Below are positions 36,049 to 46,600 of a stretch of 64,000 bases of DNA, in pieces. Below the pieces are notes generated by a model that worked only from the letters and a program-made list of their open reading frames with translations, did no database searches and was not told the origin of the DNA. Position numbers and translations under genes: made by a program. Origin of the DNA: CBFHWY01 sp965659675 (lineage in GTDB: Bacteria; Bacteroidota; Bacteroidia; Flavobacteriales_G; Salibacteraceae); NCBI GenBank assembly GCA_965659675.1, contig CBFHWY010000001.1, forward strand, positions 78,335-142,334, read 5' to 3'. Within the stretch, counting starts at the first letter, position 1. The number at the start of each line of letters is the position of its first letter.

Positions 36049-36815
36049 AGCTTGCTCTTTTTCAGATCGACCTGGAATGGGAAGACCCCCAGCTTAATAG
36101 AGAGAACATTGCGGCTAAGTGTGCTAATCTGGAGGATGATGTTGATCTGATCATACTACCTGAAATGTTCACAACGGGCTTTAGCATGGAGTCTGAGAAA
36201 CTTGCAGAAACAAAACCCTATACTAGCCTTTCATGGATGCAAAAGCTGAGCATAAAAACGAATAAAGCGATCACGGGAAGTATCATTGCTGAAGAAAATG
36301 GAAGTCATTTTAATCGCTTGTTCTTTGTTACGCCAGACGGAGATTCACTGACCTATGACAAACGGCACCTATTCAGAATGGCAGGAGAGCACAACTATTT
36401 CAGTGGGGGTAAAGTGTCAAAGACCATTGAATTTCGAGGCTGGAGAATAAGGCCTTTGATCTGCTATGACCTACGATTTCCAGTTTGGAGCCGAAATAGA
36501 GAAGATTATGATCTTTTGATCTACGTAGCTAACTGGCCAAAACCCAGATCTTCCGCCTGGCAGGCTTTGTTGAAGGCCAGGGCGATAGAGAACTATGCCT
36601 ATTGCGCAGGGGTGAATCGAGTCGGGACAGATGGCAACATGGTCGACTACGAGGGGGCAAGTGCAGTGTATGACCCCAAGGGGAATAGACTTACTGAGCT
36701 TCTGCTCGAAGAAGACAAGATCATCAGAGCAAGTCTTAGCGGAACCGAGCTGCTGGCATACCGAAAAAAATTCCCTGTGCAGCTAGATGCTGATGATTTT
36801 GAGATCAAGGATTAA
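36036..36815 (+). CDS. Nitrilase-superfamily omega-amidase (YafV type)
   Basis: 259 residues. The Glu-Lys-Cys triad is in place: Glu43 (LPEMFTTGF), Lys109 (YDKRHLFRMAGE) and Cys143 (LICYDLRFPVWSR). The FRMAGEHNYFSGG and NWPKPRSSAWQALLKARAIEN stretches are those of the YafV/Nit2 branch, which hydrolyses 2-oxoglutaramate or 2-oxosuccinamate. It overlaps the upstream aminotransferase by 13 bases, supporting a joint role. Its last 11 bases overlap the convergent lipoprotein gene. Confidence 0.92.
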   Translation: MQDLKLALFQIDLEWEDPQLNRENIAAKCANLEDDVDLIILPEMFTTGFSMESEKLAETKPYTSLSWMQKLSIKTNKAITGSIIAEENGSHFNRLFFVTPDGDSLTYDKRHLFRMAGEHNYFSGGKVSKTIEFRGWRIRPLICYDLRFPVWSRNREDYDLLIYVANWPKPRSSAWQALLKARAIENYAYCAGVNRVGTDGNMVDYEGASAVYDPKGNRLTELLLEEDKIIRASLSGTELLAYRKKFPVQLDADDFEIKD

Positions 36816-38361
36816 GCTCCCAATTCACGTCAAGGTCAAAGCTTTTCTTGAGATCCAACTCACCTTGATATTGATAAAGCGCTTCCGCTTGTATTCCCTT
36901 TAGGTAATCTCCCGTATCCCAAAAACCATTTTGGTTCTTGTCCACAAATAGCCTCATTTGATACTTGCCTGGCTTGAGGTTCTTGAATTTAAAGGGACCC
37001 TTGATACCTTTCGCCACAAAGTTTCCTTTGGCATCCAATAACTCAAGCACAATATCTTCAATTTCAGGAGTTTGAACGATCAGGTCTGGAGCCGCATTGG
37101 TGTCTAGCAGAAGGATTTTGAACCCGATACTGTCGTTGCACTGGCCTTGGGCTGTACAATATGAAGAATCCGATAAAATTAAGTTGAAGGAACCTTCAAG
37201 ACTGTAAGGAATATCAAAACCACCATTAGTCATGGCCAAGCTCAAAGTATCACTTTCTCCTAGCAGTTCAAGTTCAACACCATCAAGCCATAGCACTTCT
37301 CTATGGATCTCTGGCAAAAGTTTCGTTCCCGCCAGGTGGAAATCAGGAAAGGAAGGCACGATATAGGATCTTCCTGAGTCAGGCGCCGAAAGTAGAAAAA
37401 GAGTGTCTGAATTGACACTATCTATAAGAACACTAAAAGCTAGGCTGTCATTGCTTTCTGAATGGTCAAGCGAAACGATCAAACTGTCAATTGGACTCAG
37501 AATGTCATCAAATTTCGATTTAAGATCAAAGTCAATACCTTCAATTTTGATATCTCTGATATTTTGACTGAATTTCAGTGAGATGAATTTTTGGTCAATC
37601 TGCTTGTATTCCTTGATGTAGGTCAAGGGGTTGGCCTCTGTGAATGCCCGCAACTTCAGACTGTCTGTAGCAGAAAGTACCCTTTCATTTGAAAAGGCAA
37701 TTTGTTCGTTTGGCAGGCTAAAGAGGTAATCGGCGTTTTCATCTTTCAGGGCAAACAGTTTAAATTCCTGTTCCTCAGGTAGGTAGTCAAAGCGAAAGCT
37801 CCCATTTGCATCGCTTTGGCTTAAGTAGGTGGCCTGCTTATTGTAAGGTAAACTGTCGGAATCATCCATATAGAGCATGACCCACATATCGGCAACAGCC
37901 TCTCCGGAGAAGGCATCTTCAACTGTTCCCTCAACATAACCAGAGTCCAATTCTGGCCCGGTTGAAAACACCCAAAGATTAGAATCTAAGGGATTACCTT
38001 CATTGAGGTCTTTGATGCCACTTCTGAGGGAGATCGTATATGTTGTGTTCGCCTTAAGACTGTCGAAAAATGGAATGATCAATTTTTTGCCCTTGATCTC
38101 CACCTCACTTTCCTCAGATATTGGCGGACTAATGATCAATTCAGAATTTAATTGGTTAGGCCTAATGAATTCATCAAACTCAAGGACAAATGTTTCGCCA
38201 GAGTAGTTGACCTCGCCAAAATCCGGTGAAGCCGCAATCACTTTAGGACCTTGTTCATCTTTTGGTCCGCCACTTGGCATTCCCTGCTGGGCACAGGAGC
38301 CCATGAGTATAAGGCTAGTGACCCAAAAAGCCCCAATCAGAGCCCTGAACGAGGAGTTCAC
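36805..38361 (-). CDS. Ig-like (Big_5/SbsA-type) domain lipoprotein
   Basis: 518 residues from a GTG at 38361. That start gives a 23-residue lipoprotein signal ending LILMGSC; the in-frame ATG at 38415 would give an unusually long n-region and deepen the overlap with the upstream gene. After the Cys comes GMPSGGPKDEQGPKVIAASP, typical of the family, and an Ig-like Big_5 domain (VLEFDEFIRPNQLNSELIIS, TYTISLRSGIKDLNEGNPL). A carboxypeptidase-like/CNA-B region follows (VEGTVEDAFSGEAVADMWV). The C-terminus has GKYQMRLFVDKNQNGFWDTG. It is an outer membrane or periplasmic lipoprotein of unknown function. Its start lies within the msrC gene. Confidence 0.82.
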   Translation of the reverse strand: MNSSFRALIGAFWVTSLILMGSCAQQGMPSGGPKDEQGPKVIAASPDFGEVNYSGETFVLEFDEFIRPNQLNSELIISPPISEESEVEIKGKKLIIPFFDSLKANTTYTISLRSGIKDLNEGNPLDSNLWVFSTGPELDSGYVEGTVEDAFSGEAVADMWVMLYMDDSDSLPYNKQATYLSQSDANGSFRFDYLPEEQEFKLFALKDENADYLFSLPNEQIAFSNERVLSATDSLKLRAFTEANPLTYIKEYKQIDQKFISLKFSQNIRDIKIEGIDFDLKSKFDDILSPIDSLIVSLDHSESNDSLAFSVLIDSVNSDTLFLLSAPDSGRSYIVPSFPDFHLAGTKLLPEIHREVLWLDGVELELLGESDTLSLAMTNGGFDIPYSLEGSFNLILSDSSYCTAQGQCNDSIGFKILLLDTNAAPDLIVQTPEIEDIVLELLDAKGNFVAKGIKGPFKFKNLKPGKYQMRLFVDKNQNGFWDTGDYLKGIQAEALYQYQGELDLKKSFDLDVNWELNP

Positions 38362-38815
38362 ATATTTTTTCGAGATATTCCTGGTCGGTTTTGTCAAAAG
38401 ATGAATACTTATCACTGTCTATATCGAGCACAAAAATGGTGCTATTATTTAGAATGCCAGGAACAACAACTTCAGATTTGGACAAAGGGCTGCAGGCTAT
38501 ATGTCCAGGGAATTCATGCACATTATCGACCACCTGTGTGTTCTGATCGGCGGCGGCAGTTCCACAAACTCCTTTTCCAAAGCCAATTCTGCTGCAGGCA
38601 AGCGGACCTTGAAATGGCCCTAGAACCAACTCATTCCCCCTATTCAGATAAAAGCCTACCCAGAGAAAATCAAAAGTTTCCTTCAATACGGCTGTCAGGT
38701 TCGCCATGCTAGAAATGGCATCTTTTTCACCCTGAAAAAGGCTAGTTATTTGGGGCAAGAGAGATTGGTAGCATTCCTCTTTTACCAATTCATGATTAAC
38801 TTTAACTTCAATCAT
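38315..38815 (-). CDS. msrC: Free methionine-(R)-sulfoxide reductase (GAF domain)
   Basis: 166 residues, one GAF domain. It reduces free Met-R-SO, with electrons from thioredoxin. The three cysteines of the family are present: Cys74 and Cys84 in LACSRIGFGKGVCGTAA, and Cys108 in GHIACSPLSKSEVVVP. FDFLWVGFYLNRGNELVLGP is the usual start of the pocket. The assignment is strong by motif order. A -7 box lies exactly four bases before the ATG. Its last 47 bases overlap the start of the Ig-like lipoprotein gene. Confidence 0.93.
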   Translation of the reverse strand: MIEVKVNHELVKEECYQSLLPQITSLFQGEKDAISSMANLTAVLKETFDFLWVGFYLNRGNELVLGPFQGPLACSRIGFGKGVCGTAAADQNTQVVDNVHEFPGHIACSPLSKSEVVVPGILNNSTIFVLDIDSDKYSSFDKTDQEYLEKICELLVQGSDWGFLGH

Positions 38816-38819
38816 GCCT

Positions 38820-38827
38820 CAAATCTA
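38820..38827 (-). promoter_or_regulatory. -7 box TAGATTTG for msrC
   Basis: Exact TAnnTTTG on the minus strand, four bases (AGGC) before the ATG. The same AGGC spacer precedes recJ. Confidence 0.45.
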
Positions 38828-38970
38828 ATCTGAAAGCTAGACATTTAGGGCATTATAGCTGTTTTTTTATTACTTTAGCGCGCCAGGACAATTTTTTTTG
38901 GATCCAGAGGCAACCATTTGAGGCAACATACGTCTTAGTGGTGCATAAAAGACACTATACGCACAAAAAA

Positions 38971-41900
38971 ATGAGGATGATGAAGAAGTTAATAATTGCA
39001 CTTTTCCTTTTAACTGGACTGTTCACTTTCAATAGAGCAGAGGCTTCCCACGTTGCTGGGGCCGATATCACTTACGAATGTTTAGGGGGTGATACCTACC
39101 GGATCATGTTAAATGTATTTAGAGATTGTAATGGTATTGCAGCTCCGAGCTCAGTTGCCGTGAACATTCGCAGTACCTGCGGTGGTTCTGCAAATGTTTC
39201 CATGCAACTGCAGACGTCACCATTTGTTATAGATGGTGATACGATAACGCCGAACTCCTCCAATGGTGCAATCGAGGTTTCGCAGCTTTGTCCAACAAGC
39301 CTAAACCAAAGTAAGTGTGCAGGTAGATCAAATCCATATCCAGGTATGGAGCAGTATGTATTCATAGGTACTGCTGTATTGCGACCAAGGTGTAATACCT
39401 GGACCATTAGTCACAATGTGGTGTGCTGTAGAAACACTAACCGAAACTTGAGCTCATCCTCCTCTTCGGTAATTGCGCGTTTGAATTCACAAACAGACTC
39501 ATGTAATAGCTCTCCGCGTTTCGCTGCACAGCCAATTCCTTATGTGTGCGCAGGTCAGCCAGTAGTATACAATTTTGGTGTTACTGAAACAGATGGTGAC
39601 AGTCTTGTTTACAACTTCATTTGTGGTTATTCAAACTGGAATGCCGGTGCTAATACGGGTACAAATAACATCTTTAGAGCTCCTTACAGCTGTACAAGTC
39701 CGCTTGCAGGAATTTCGATCAACCAGAGAAATGGTAAGGTAACCTTTACGCCGACAATCACAGGAAACTGGGTATTGGTGGTAGAAGTAAGGGAGTACGA
39801 TCGAAACGGTAACTTCCTGGGTTCTGTGATGCGGGATATTCTATTCGTAGTTCAAACCTGTGCGAATCAGCAGCCGCGTCCAAAAGCGCCGATCACTGTC
39901 TTCCAGGGAACAGGATCTCAAATTGACTCAAACTCAGTGGAGGTTTGTATTGGAGAAAACTTCACCTTCGATGTGACGATTACTGATCCAAACCCGAATG
40001 ATTCATTAACGCTTCGTTCAAACGTTACAAAAGTACTTCCAGGTGCAACCTTTACCTGGAGCTCAACAGGAGATACGGCGACTGCAACAATTTCGTGGAC
40101 GGCCACCCCTGTGAATGGTCTGTTCTATGGTTTCTATATCGAAGCAGATGACGGAGCCTGTCCGATTCCAGGATTATTCTATGCGACCTATGATATAACC
40201 ATTGTGAATAGTACCTATGCAGGGCCTGACCTTACAATATGTCAGAATTCGCAGTCGGCAGATATTACGGTAACTGGTGGAAATCAATTTACCTGGAGGG
40301 CTTTACCTGGAGGTTCTGGGATAAATGTGCCTACAAACTTCTCATGTGACACCTGTCAGAATGTTCAGGCTTCACCAAACATTACTACCACCTATGAGGT
40401 GACAAGTAACCTAAGTGGTACCTGTAAGAATATTGACACAATCACTGTTAAGGTTGTGCCTGACTTCACTTTAACCGTGACGCCAGACGACACGATCTGT
40501 AATATTGATACCGTTCCGCTTTTGGCTACAGCCAGTGACCCTTCACAGAACTACACCTATAAATGGTCACCAAGAACTCGTTTAAGTAGCGATACTGTAG
40601 CGGATCCAGACATTAGAAACCTGAACCTAACTCAAACCTACAAGGTGGTGGTTACTTCAGATTCCGGATGTATTAAAGAAGATGAGGTTAAGATCACTGT
40701 TGCAGACCCATTCCCAGAGAATGTTAGAGCAGTTGCGAGCGATACCTTAATTTGCTTGAGCGATACAGTGAACTTCAACGTGAATATGGGAAGTATTCCC
40801 GTAACGCAATGTGGTCCAGCTATATATCCTTGTCAAGGCTTTAACTCAACAAGAACTTATGGCTCTGGTACATCTACAAACGGACAAACGAGCTACACGG
40901 AACCTTCTCCATATGCTGGTTTCTTCCCAAGTGCAAGACAGCAATACCTATACCGGGCAGCTGACCTTAGAGCAGCTGGTTTGACGGCTGGAAGAATTTC
41001 TTCGCTTGGATTCTTCGTAGATAATCTAAATGGTGTGAACCCATTCTTTAATGACTACACCATTAAAATGAAGTGTACTAACCTGAACGCACTCACACGT
41101 CAGTGGGAGACAGGTTTGGTAGAGGTTCACAGTGCGAAGACTGTGACGGTCACTACGGGTTGGAATACGCACCAGTTCGATCAGGCATACAATTGGGATG
41201 GTAGTTCTAACCTAATAGTTGAAGTGTGTTTCTCAAACATTCTTTCAACGCCGAACAGGTCACGTCACGCTAGAACACGATATACGTCTACTAACTATCG
41301 TGCAACAGCCTTCGGATATGATTTCTCAGGGGCAGGATGTTTCACGCCTAATCAATATGCGCTGTCACCGTTTACGGCGATTCCAAATACACAATTCACT
41401 ATCTGTACTGGAATTGACCCTGCGGGATATACATTTAACTGGTATGCTACTCCAGCTGCTAGCCCAAGTGGATTCTTTACGGCTACGAACATTGAAAACC
41501 CAGGTGCTTCTGTTAACCTAACAACTGCAGGTACTTATCATGTGGCTATTCAGGATACATTAGGCGTTTGCTTCGATACCGTGAGTATTGACGTGGATGT
41601 TGTAAGCAGATATCCAGTTACACCTAATACGGCTGGTCCTTTCTGTGTGGATTCAGGATGGAGACAAATGATTGCTCCAACACCTTATAATATTATCCCA
41701 CGGCCAGGTGGAGGTTTCTGGTCAGGTCCAGGTATTATTAATGACTCCTTAGGCTTGTTTGACCCTCAACTTGCAGGACAAGGAACACATACTGTGAAGT
41801 ATGAAGTGAAAGGGGATGCCTGTGCAGCGGAAGATAGTATACAGGTAGATGTGGTAGGAAGACCGGATCCAACATTTGCTGAAGGTCCATTCTGTGAAAA

Positions 41901-43554
41901 GGATGCGATTAATACGCTAGACACAAACGCTGCTCACCTAAGAGGATACTTCATCGTAACTTATGGACCGGGTGCGTCTGATACAACGAATAATTTCGAT
42001 GCGACAAATCCAAACATCAATGCTCCTGATAGCGTACCCGTTACTTACTGGGCGTTTAATGGATGTTGGAATGATACTACTATCGGTATTAAAGTAGACA
42101 AGCAATTTGATGCTACCATTGGAACATTTGGACCTTATTGTGCGAATGATGAAGACACCATTCAGCTTACTGCAGCTGATCAAGGTGGAGTTTGGTCTGG
42201 ACCGGGTATTGTAGGAACAGACGGCAAGTTTGTACCACGTGCTGCATGGATTGGTTCTCATACCATTACAGTAGATAGCACAGGATACTGTGGTAACACT
42301 GGAACAACTACGATTGTAGTACCGGACACGATTTTACCTACTATCCTTGACCCAGGACCAATGTGTGATGACGGAGGCCCAGAATGGTCTAGTCCTAAAG
42401 AAGTGTTTGGGGTGCCATCAAATGGTCGATGGGCTGCTTCAGGTACACCACCATGGATGCCGTTTACGCTGCAAGCCTTGTTTGTGCCATCGGCAGTAAC
42501 ATCTGCAGGAGGTTATGGAAATTATCCCTTATACTACACTGTAGCTGATACGATCAGCCAGGCGCCAAGAAGAATATGTCGTTACACGGATACATTGGAG
42601 ATCGTTTTCTCTAAGTCTCCAGAACCGCCAACAGTGCTTGAGGACTTTAACTTCTGTGAAGGAACAAGAGTGGCTGGTATGAGTGTATTGTACGATTCAA
42701 CTTCTAATAATCAGGTGATCTGGTTTGAGGATCCAACCAATGTGAATGTATTTGATACAATTAGCAATCAGCCTACATTGAACACAAACAGATTGGCTGT
42801 AAATGATGGCTTCTTTTATGCTCGTCAAAGAGACCCAGACGGTTGTATCAGTGCTGCACTTGAAGTACCTTATTTCGTAAGGAAGAATCCAATCGCTGCA
42901 TTCGATGTTGATCCAGTGAAGGTTCAGATCCCAGGTGATCTATCTCTGATCAATAGAAGTGAAGAGGAAAGCAATCCTATCATTGCGCCAGACCTTCTTA
43001 CAGAATACAGATGGAGAGTTTGGAGATGGGGTTATGACAATAATGCAAATGATTATCTGATCCCTGCGAACAGAGATACCGCAGCTAACATCGTTGGGTA
43101 TGCTAAGGATACTACCTTGAGCTTCGACGGATTGAGCTATGCTTCAAATTGGGGATTCTATACCGTAGAACTTCGAGTTGAAACGGAATGGGGTTGCTTT
43201 GATATAGATACCTTCCAGTTCGAAGTGGATCCATTGATCGACTTTGAGATACCTAACGTGTTCACTCCACCAGCTGTTGGTGCAGCTGAAGGGGATAAGG
43301 TGAACGATACCTTCTTGAAAGAAGAAAAACTACTCGGACTTGAATACCTTGAGGGTGTGATCTACAACCGTTGGGGACGTAAAGTCAAAGATTTGAAATA
43401 CGAAGTTGGTGGCGATATCCAAACAGCCCTATGGGATGGTGGAGACAGCGAAGACGGAGTATACTATTACGTGATCAAGATCAAAACACTGGCCGATGCT
43501 ACCGAAGAGCAAGTCTTCAAAGGATGGGTCACGCTGATCAGAGAGCGTAACTAA
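38971..43554 (+). CDS. Giant T9SS type B surface protein (gliding motility-associated C-terminal domain)
   Basis: 1527 residues from ATG 38971 (GTG codons at 38938 and 38941 are less likely). Signal peptide MKKLIIALFLLTGLFTFNRAEA, then a shared N-terminal region of about 380 residues (SHVAGADITYECLGGDTYRI, IPYVCAGQPVVYNFGVTETD, MRDILFVVQTCANQQP). PKD/Ig-like repeats follow (YAGPDLTICQNSQ, TYKVVVTSDSGC). At about 609-811 a module with LYRAADLRAAGLTAGRISSL, TIKMKCTN and NLIVEVCFSN is nested in a PKD-like domain. The later part repeats GPFC ... GGFWSGPGI units (about 880-1120). The end is a type B sorting domain: FEIPNVFTPP, IYNRWGRKVKDL, LWDGGDSEDGVYYYVIKI. Many paired Cys suggest an oxidised extracellular protein. 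An adhesin or matrix role is inferred. Confidence 0.88.
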   Translation: MRMMKKLIIALFLLTGLFTFNRAEASHVAGADITYECLGGDTYRIMLNVFRDCNGIAAPSSVAVNIRSTCGGSANVSMQLQTSPFVIDGDTITPNSSNGAIEVSQLCPTSLNQSKCAGRSNPYPGMEQYVFIGTAVLRPRCNTWTISHNVVCCRNTNRNLSSSSSSVIARLNSQTDSCNSSPRFAAQPIPYVCAGQPVVYNFGVTETDGDSLVYNFICGYSNWNAGANTGTNNIFRAPYSCTSPLAGISINQRNGKVTFTPTITGNWVLVVEVREYDRNGNFLGSVMRDILFVVQTCANQQPRPKAPITVFQGTGSQIDSNSVEVCIGENFTFDVTITDPNPNDSLTLRSNVTKVLPGATFTWSSTGDTATATISWTATPVNGLFYGFYIEADDGACPIPGLFYATYDITIVNSTYAGPDLTICQNSQSADITVTGGNQFTWRALPGGSGINVPTNFSCDTCQNVQASPNITTTYEVTSNLSGTCKNIDTITVKVVPDFTLTVTPDDTICNIDTVPLLATASDPSQNYTYKWSPRTRLSSDTVADPDIRNLNLTQTYKVVVTSDSGCIKEDEVKITVADPFPENVRAVASDTLICLSDTVNFNVNMGSIPVTQCGPAIYPCQGFNSTRTYGSGTSTNGQTSYTEPSPYAGFFPSARQQYLYRAADLRAAGLTAGRISSLGFFVDNLNGVNPFFNDYTIKMKCTNLNALTRQWETGLVEVHSAKTVTVTTGWNTHQFDQAYNWDGSSNLIVEVCFSNILSTPNRSRHARTRYTSTNYRATAFGYDFSGAGCFTPNQYALSPFTAIPNTQFTICTGIDPAGYTFNWYATPAASPSGFFTATNIENPGASVNLTTAGTYHVAIQDTLGVCFDTVSIDVDVVSRYPVTPNTAGPFCVDSGWRQMIAPTPYNIIPRPGGGFWSGPGIINDSLGLFDPQLAGQGTHTVKYEVKGDACAAEDSIQVDVVGRPDPTFAEGPFCEKDAINTLDTNAAHLRGYFIVTYGPGASDTTNNFDATNPNINAPDSVPVTYWAFNGCWNDTTIGIKVDKQFDATIGTFGPYCANDEDTIQLTAADQGGVWSGPGIVGTDGKFVPRAAWIGSHTITVDSTGYCGNTGTTTIVVPDTILPTILDPGPMCDDGGPEWSSPKEVFGVPSNGRWAASGTPPWMPFTLQALFVPSAVTSAGGYGNYPLYYTVADTISQAPRRICRYTDTLEIVFSKSPEPPTVLEDFNFCEGTRVAGMSVLYDSTSNNQVIWFEDPTNVNVFDTISNQPTLNTNRLAVNDGFFYARQRDPDGCISAALEVPYFVRKNPIAAFDVDPVKVQIPGDLSLINRSEEESNPIIAPDLLTEYRWRVWRWGYDNNANDYLIPANRDTAANIVGYAKDTTLSFDGLSYASNWGFYTVELRVETEWGCFDIDTFQFEVDPLIDFEIPNVFTPPAVGAAEGDKVNDTFLKEEKLLGLEYLEGVIYNRWGRKVKDLKYEVGGDIQTALWDGGDSEDGVYYYVIKIKTLADATEEQVFKGWVTLIRERN

Positions 43555-43560
43555 ACGTTG

Positions 43561-43592
43561 TTTGGTGCTTGCGAATTTTCGCAAGCACCAAA
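43561..43592 (+). terminator. Perfect 15-bp inverted repeat between two giant genes
   Basis: TTTGGTGCTTGCGAA (43561-43575) and TTCGCAAGCACCAAA (43578-43592) are exact reverse complements around two T's. It starts seven bases after the stop of the first giant gene. There is no T-run after the stem, so it may be a stabilising or attenuating hairpin or a terminator helped by its own AAA/TTT flanks. Confidence 0.6.
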
Positions 43593-43643
43593 TAATTATC
43601 CTCCTAACCTCAATTGAACTTTATTACTTGTTTGACGTAAAAC

Positions 43644-43652
43644 AGAAAGGAG
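43644..43652 (+). promoter_or_regulatory. Strong Shine-Dalgarno sequence AGAAAGGAG
   Basis: Nine consecutive bases complementary to the 16S 3' end, six bases before the ATG at 43659. Most genes in this window have no such site, so it stands out and fixes the start. Confidence 0.7.
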
Positions 43653-43658
43653 CCCGAT

Positions 43659-46600
43659 ATGATGAAGAGAAATAATAACATACTAGGAAATACGACTAAA
43701 TGGATTGCGCTTTTGGCAATATTCATGTTAGGAGGTCTCTTCACAAAAGTCGAAGCATCCCACATGGCAGGAGGGCAGATCTGTTATGAGAATGTCGGAA
43801 CAGATAGTTTTAAAGTAAACCTACAGATATTTCGGGCATGTAGAGGAGCAACTTACAATGCAACCTCGGTGAACGTTACAGCTACAAGTACTTGTGGTGG
43901 AAGTACAACGGTTACCTTACAACGTGTAAATGTCAGCCAGGTTCAAGGTGGTCAAGATATTTCTCAGGTTTGTACTACGGGTAATTCAAATTGCCAAAAC
44001 AGCAATTCAACACAGGGTTATTTGAAGTATGAATATGAAGGGATATTCGTACTGAGGCCACGTTGTAATTCTTGGACCATTAGCCATATACCACCTTGTT
44101 GTAGAAACTCTACTGTAAATACCAACGGAGGTAGTGTTTATTTTGAAGCAGTTCTGTACACTCAAACTGACTCTGCAAATAATTCACCTTGTTTTAGAAC
44201 CAGTGCAATTCCTTATGTATGTGCAGGATTCCCTGTAAGTTATAACATGGGTGCAACTGACCCTGACGGGGATAGTCTTACTTATCAATTTATTTCTGCC
44301 AGAAGTAGCGCAACGAATAACATCACATACAGAACAGGTTACAGTGCTTTGGCACCGATTCCTGGGATCACACTTGATTCACTTACTGGTCAGATCAACT
44401 TTACTCCAAATATCACTGGTGCATTCATTGTTGTGGTTCAGATCCGTGAATATGATGCCAATGGTAATCTGAAGGGGATAACCATGCGTGACATTCAGTT
44501 CAGGGTAGAAACCTGTGCCAATACACCACCCTACGATACTTTAGGGATACAGAATTATACGGGAGTTGGTTTTGTTGACACCGCAAATAATTTGATTGAG
44601 GTATGTCTGGGAGACACCTTCTCATTTCAGGTAACCATATGGGATTATGTGGGTTATCGGGAGGATAGTTTGGATACCTTGTTGATCACCTCAAACGTAC
44701 AAAACGTCTTACCAAATTCAACCTTTGATATAGACTCATTGAATGGAAATGACTCTGTTCACGTTGTTACCATAGGTTGGAGAGCTATTAATACTGGCTC
44801 CAGAACACAGACTTTCTTTATTGAAACGAGTGATGATGCTTGCCCGATTCCTGGATTCACCACCTCGAGTTATACGGTTAAAGTAATTCCAGCCACCGAA
44901 GCAGGCCCGAACAAGATCATTTGTAAAGGGGTAGATACTGCTCATGTGAATGTGATTGGTGGAACTTCCGTGACCTGGAGGGTGATCTCAGGGGATTCCA
45001 TTAATTATGGAACAAACTTCTGGTGCGATACAACAGGTCGTGATACGTGTATGCGAGCGCGATTCTTTCCGAGTGTGAATACGGTATATGAAGTGAGTAG
45101 TAACCTTGGTCAGGGTTGCAAAACAAAGGATACAGTGACTGTATTTGCAGTTTCTGATTACACAACAACGACTTCAAGTGATACAACCATTTGTTTCTCC
45201 GATTCAACCATAGGAATCAATGTCACCCCTTCATTGGCAGGTGGATACTCTTACCGATGGAGACCTTCTGGTGATAAACTTGATTTTGATACGGCTCAAA
45301 GTCCGAATGTGACACCGATATTTAGTACAAACTACATGGTGACGATCACCTCTGATTCGGGCTGTATCAAGAAAGATTCAGTTTATGTTGGCGTTACACC
45401 ACCATTCCCTGCTGAGATTTCGGCACTTGCGGATGATAGTGTAAGCTGCGCTGGTGTCCAAACCAGACTGAATGCAGATCTTGGAAATAACCCGCAGAAT
45501 TGTGGTGTGTCCAGCTTTGCATGCCCTGGGTCATTGAATTATTATACATCTACAAATCAGACAAATACCAATCAGGCGACCGGTTCTGGACCAGCTGCAT
45601 GGCCAGCCCCTTATGGTAATGGTTACCGTTCCGCCAAAATGCAATTCCTATACAGAGCATCTGAGTTAAGTAATATGGGTATCTCAAATGGTATGTTTGA
45701 GTCAATTGGTTTTTACATTGTTTCTAATGCAGGGACCAATACCTACAGGAATTTCTCTATCAAAATGGGTTGTACGACAGATACAGTATTAGGTCTTTGG
45801 AAGACTGGATTATACCAGGTCTTCACCCCAAAGAATGTGACTATTGGAACAGGTTGGACAAGACATTACTTCGATCAGAACTTTAATTACGACGGTGTAT
45901 CTAACGTAGTGGTTGAAATCTGCTTTGATAATTCAGCAAACCCAGCGACTCAAAGTGCAGCAACTGCATACACTGCAACTGGCTTTAACTCATGCCTCTC
46001 GTTTTACACAAATAATGCGGGAGCATGTGCATCTACCAATGTTGCATGGGGCTCTCAAGTAAACCGTCCAAATACATGGTTTGCTCACTGTGGAGCGCCT
46101 GATTCAGCGGCCTATTCTTATCAGTGGTCTCCGTCTAACTTGTTAAACAACGACACCTTACAGACACCATTCGCTACTGTTAATTCCAGAACTGAATTCA
46201 CTGTTACTGTAACGGATACTTTCGGCTTGTGCTACGATACTGCGTCTATTGAGATCAAGATAGCAACCGCTGATGCTTATCCTGATACGACAGTGTGTCC
46301 TGGTGATACAGTTCAACTAAGAGCTTTTGCAAGCCCTACTTGTCAGGGTTCAATGAACTTTTATTGGAATAATGGTCAATTCCTCGATAACGATTCGATC
46401 TGGAATCCAAAAGCTGTGGTGAATCAAACTACTGACTTTATTGTTACTGCTCAGGATAGCTGTGGTTGTGATATGAAAGATACGATCACCATAACAGTGA
46501 ATCCAATGAGTCCTCCAACGGCCTTGCAGGTAGAACCAAATTGTAATTCGTCAGATGGACAATTAACGGTTCAGGTCAATGGTGGGTGGTCTCCATTCAC

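Noticed and set aside
38251..38712. Plus-strand 153-codon frame across msrC and the lipoprotein start
   Set aside because: It is the antisense of msrC, whose cysteine motifs are unmistakable.
38871..38878. TACTTTAG as promoter of the first giant gene
   Set aside because: One mismatch in the TTTG part and about 90 bases from the start; too weak to call.
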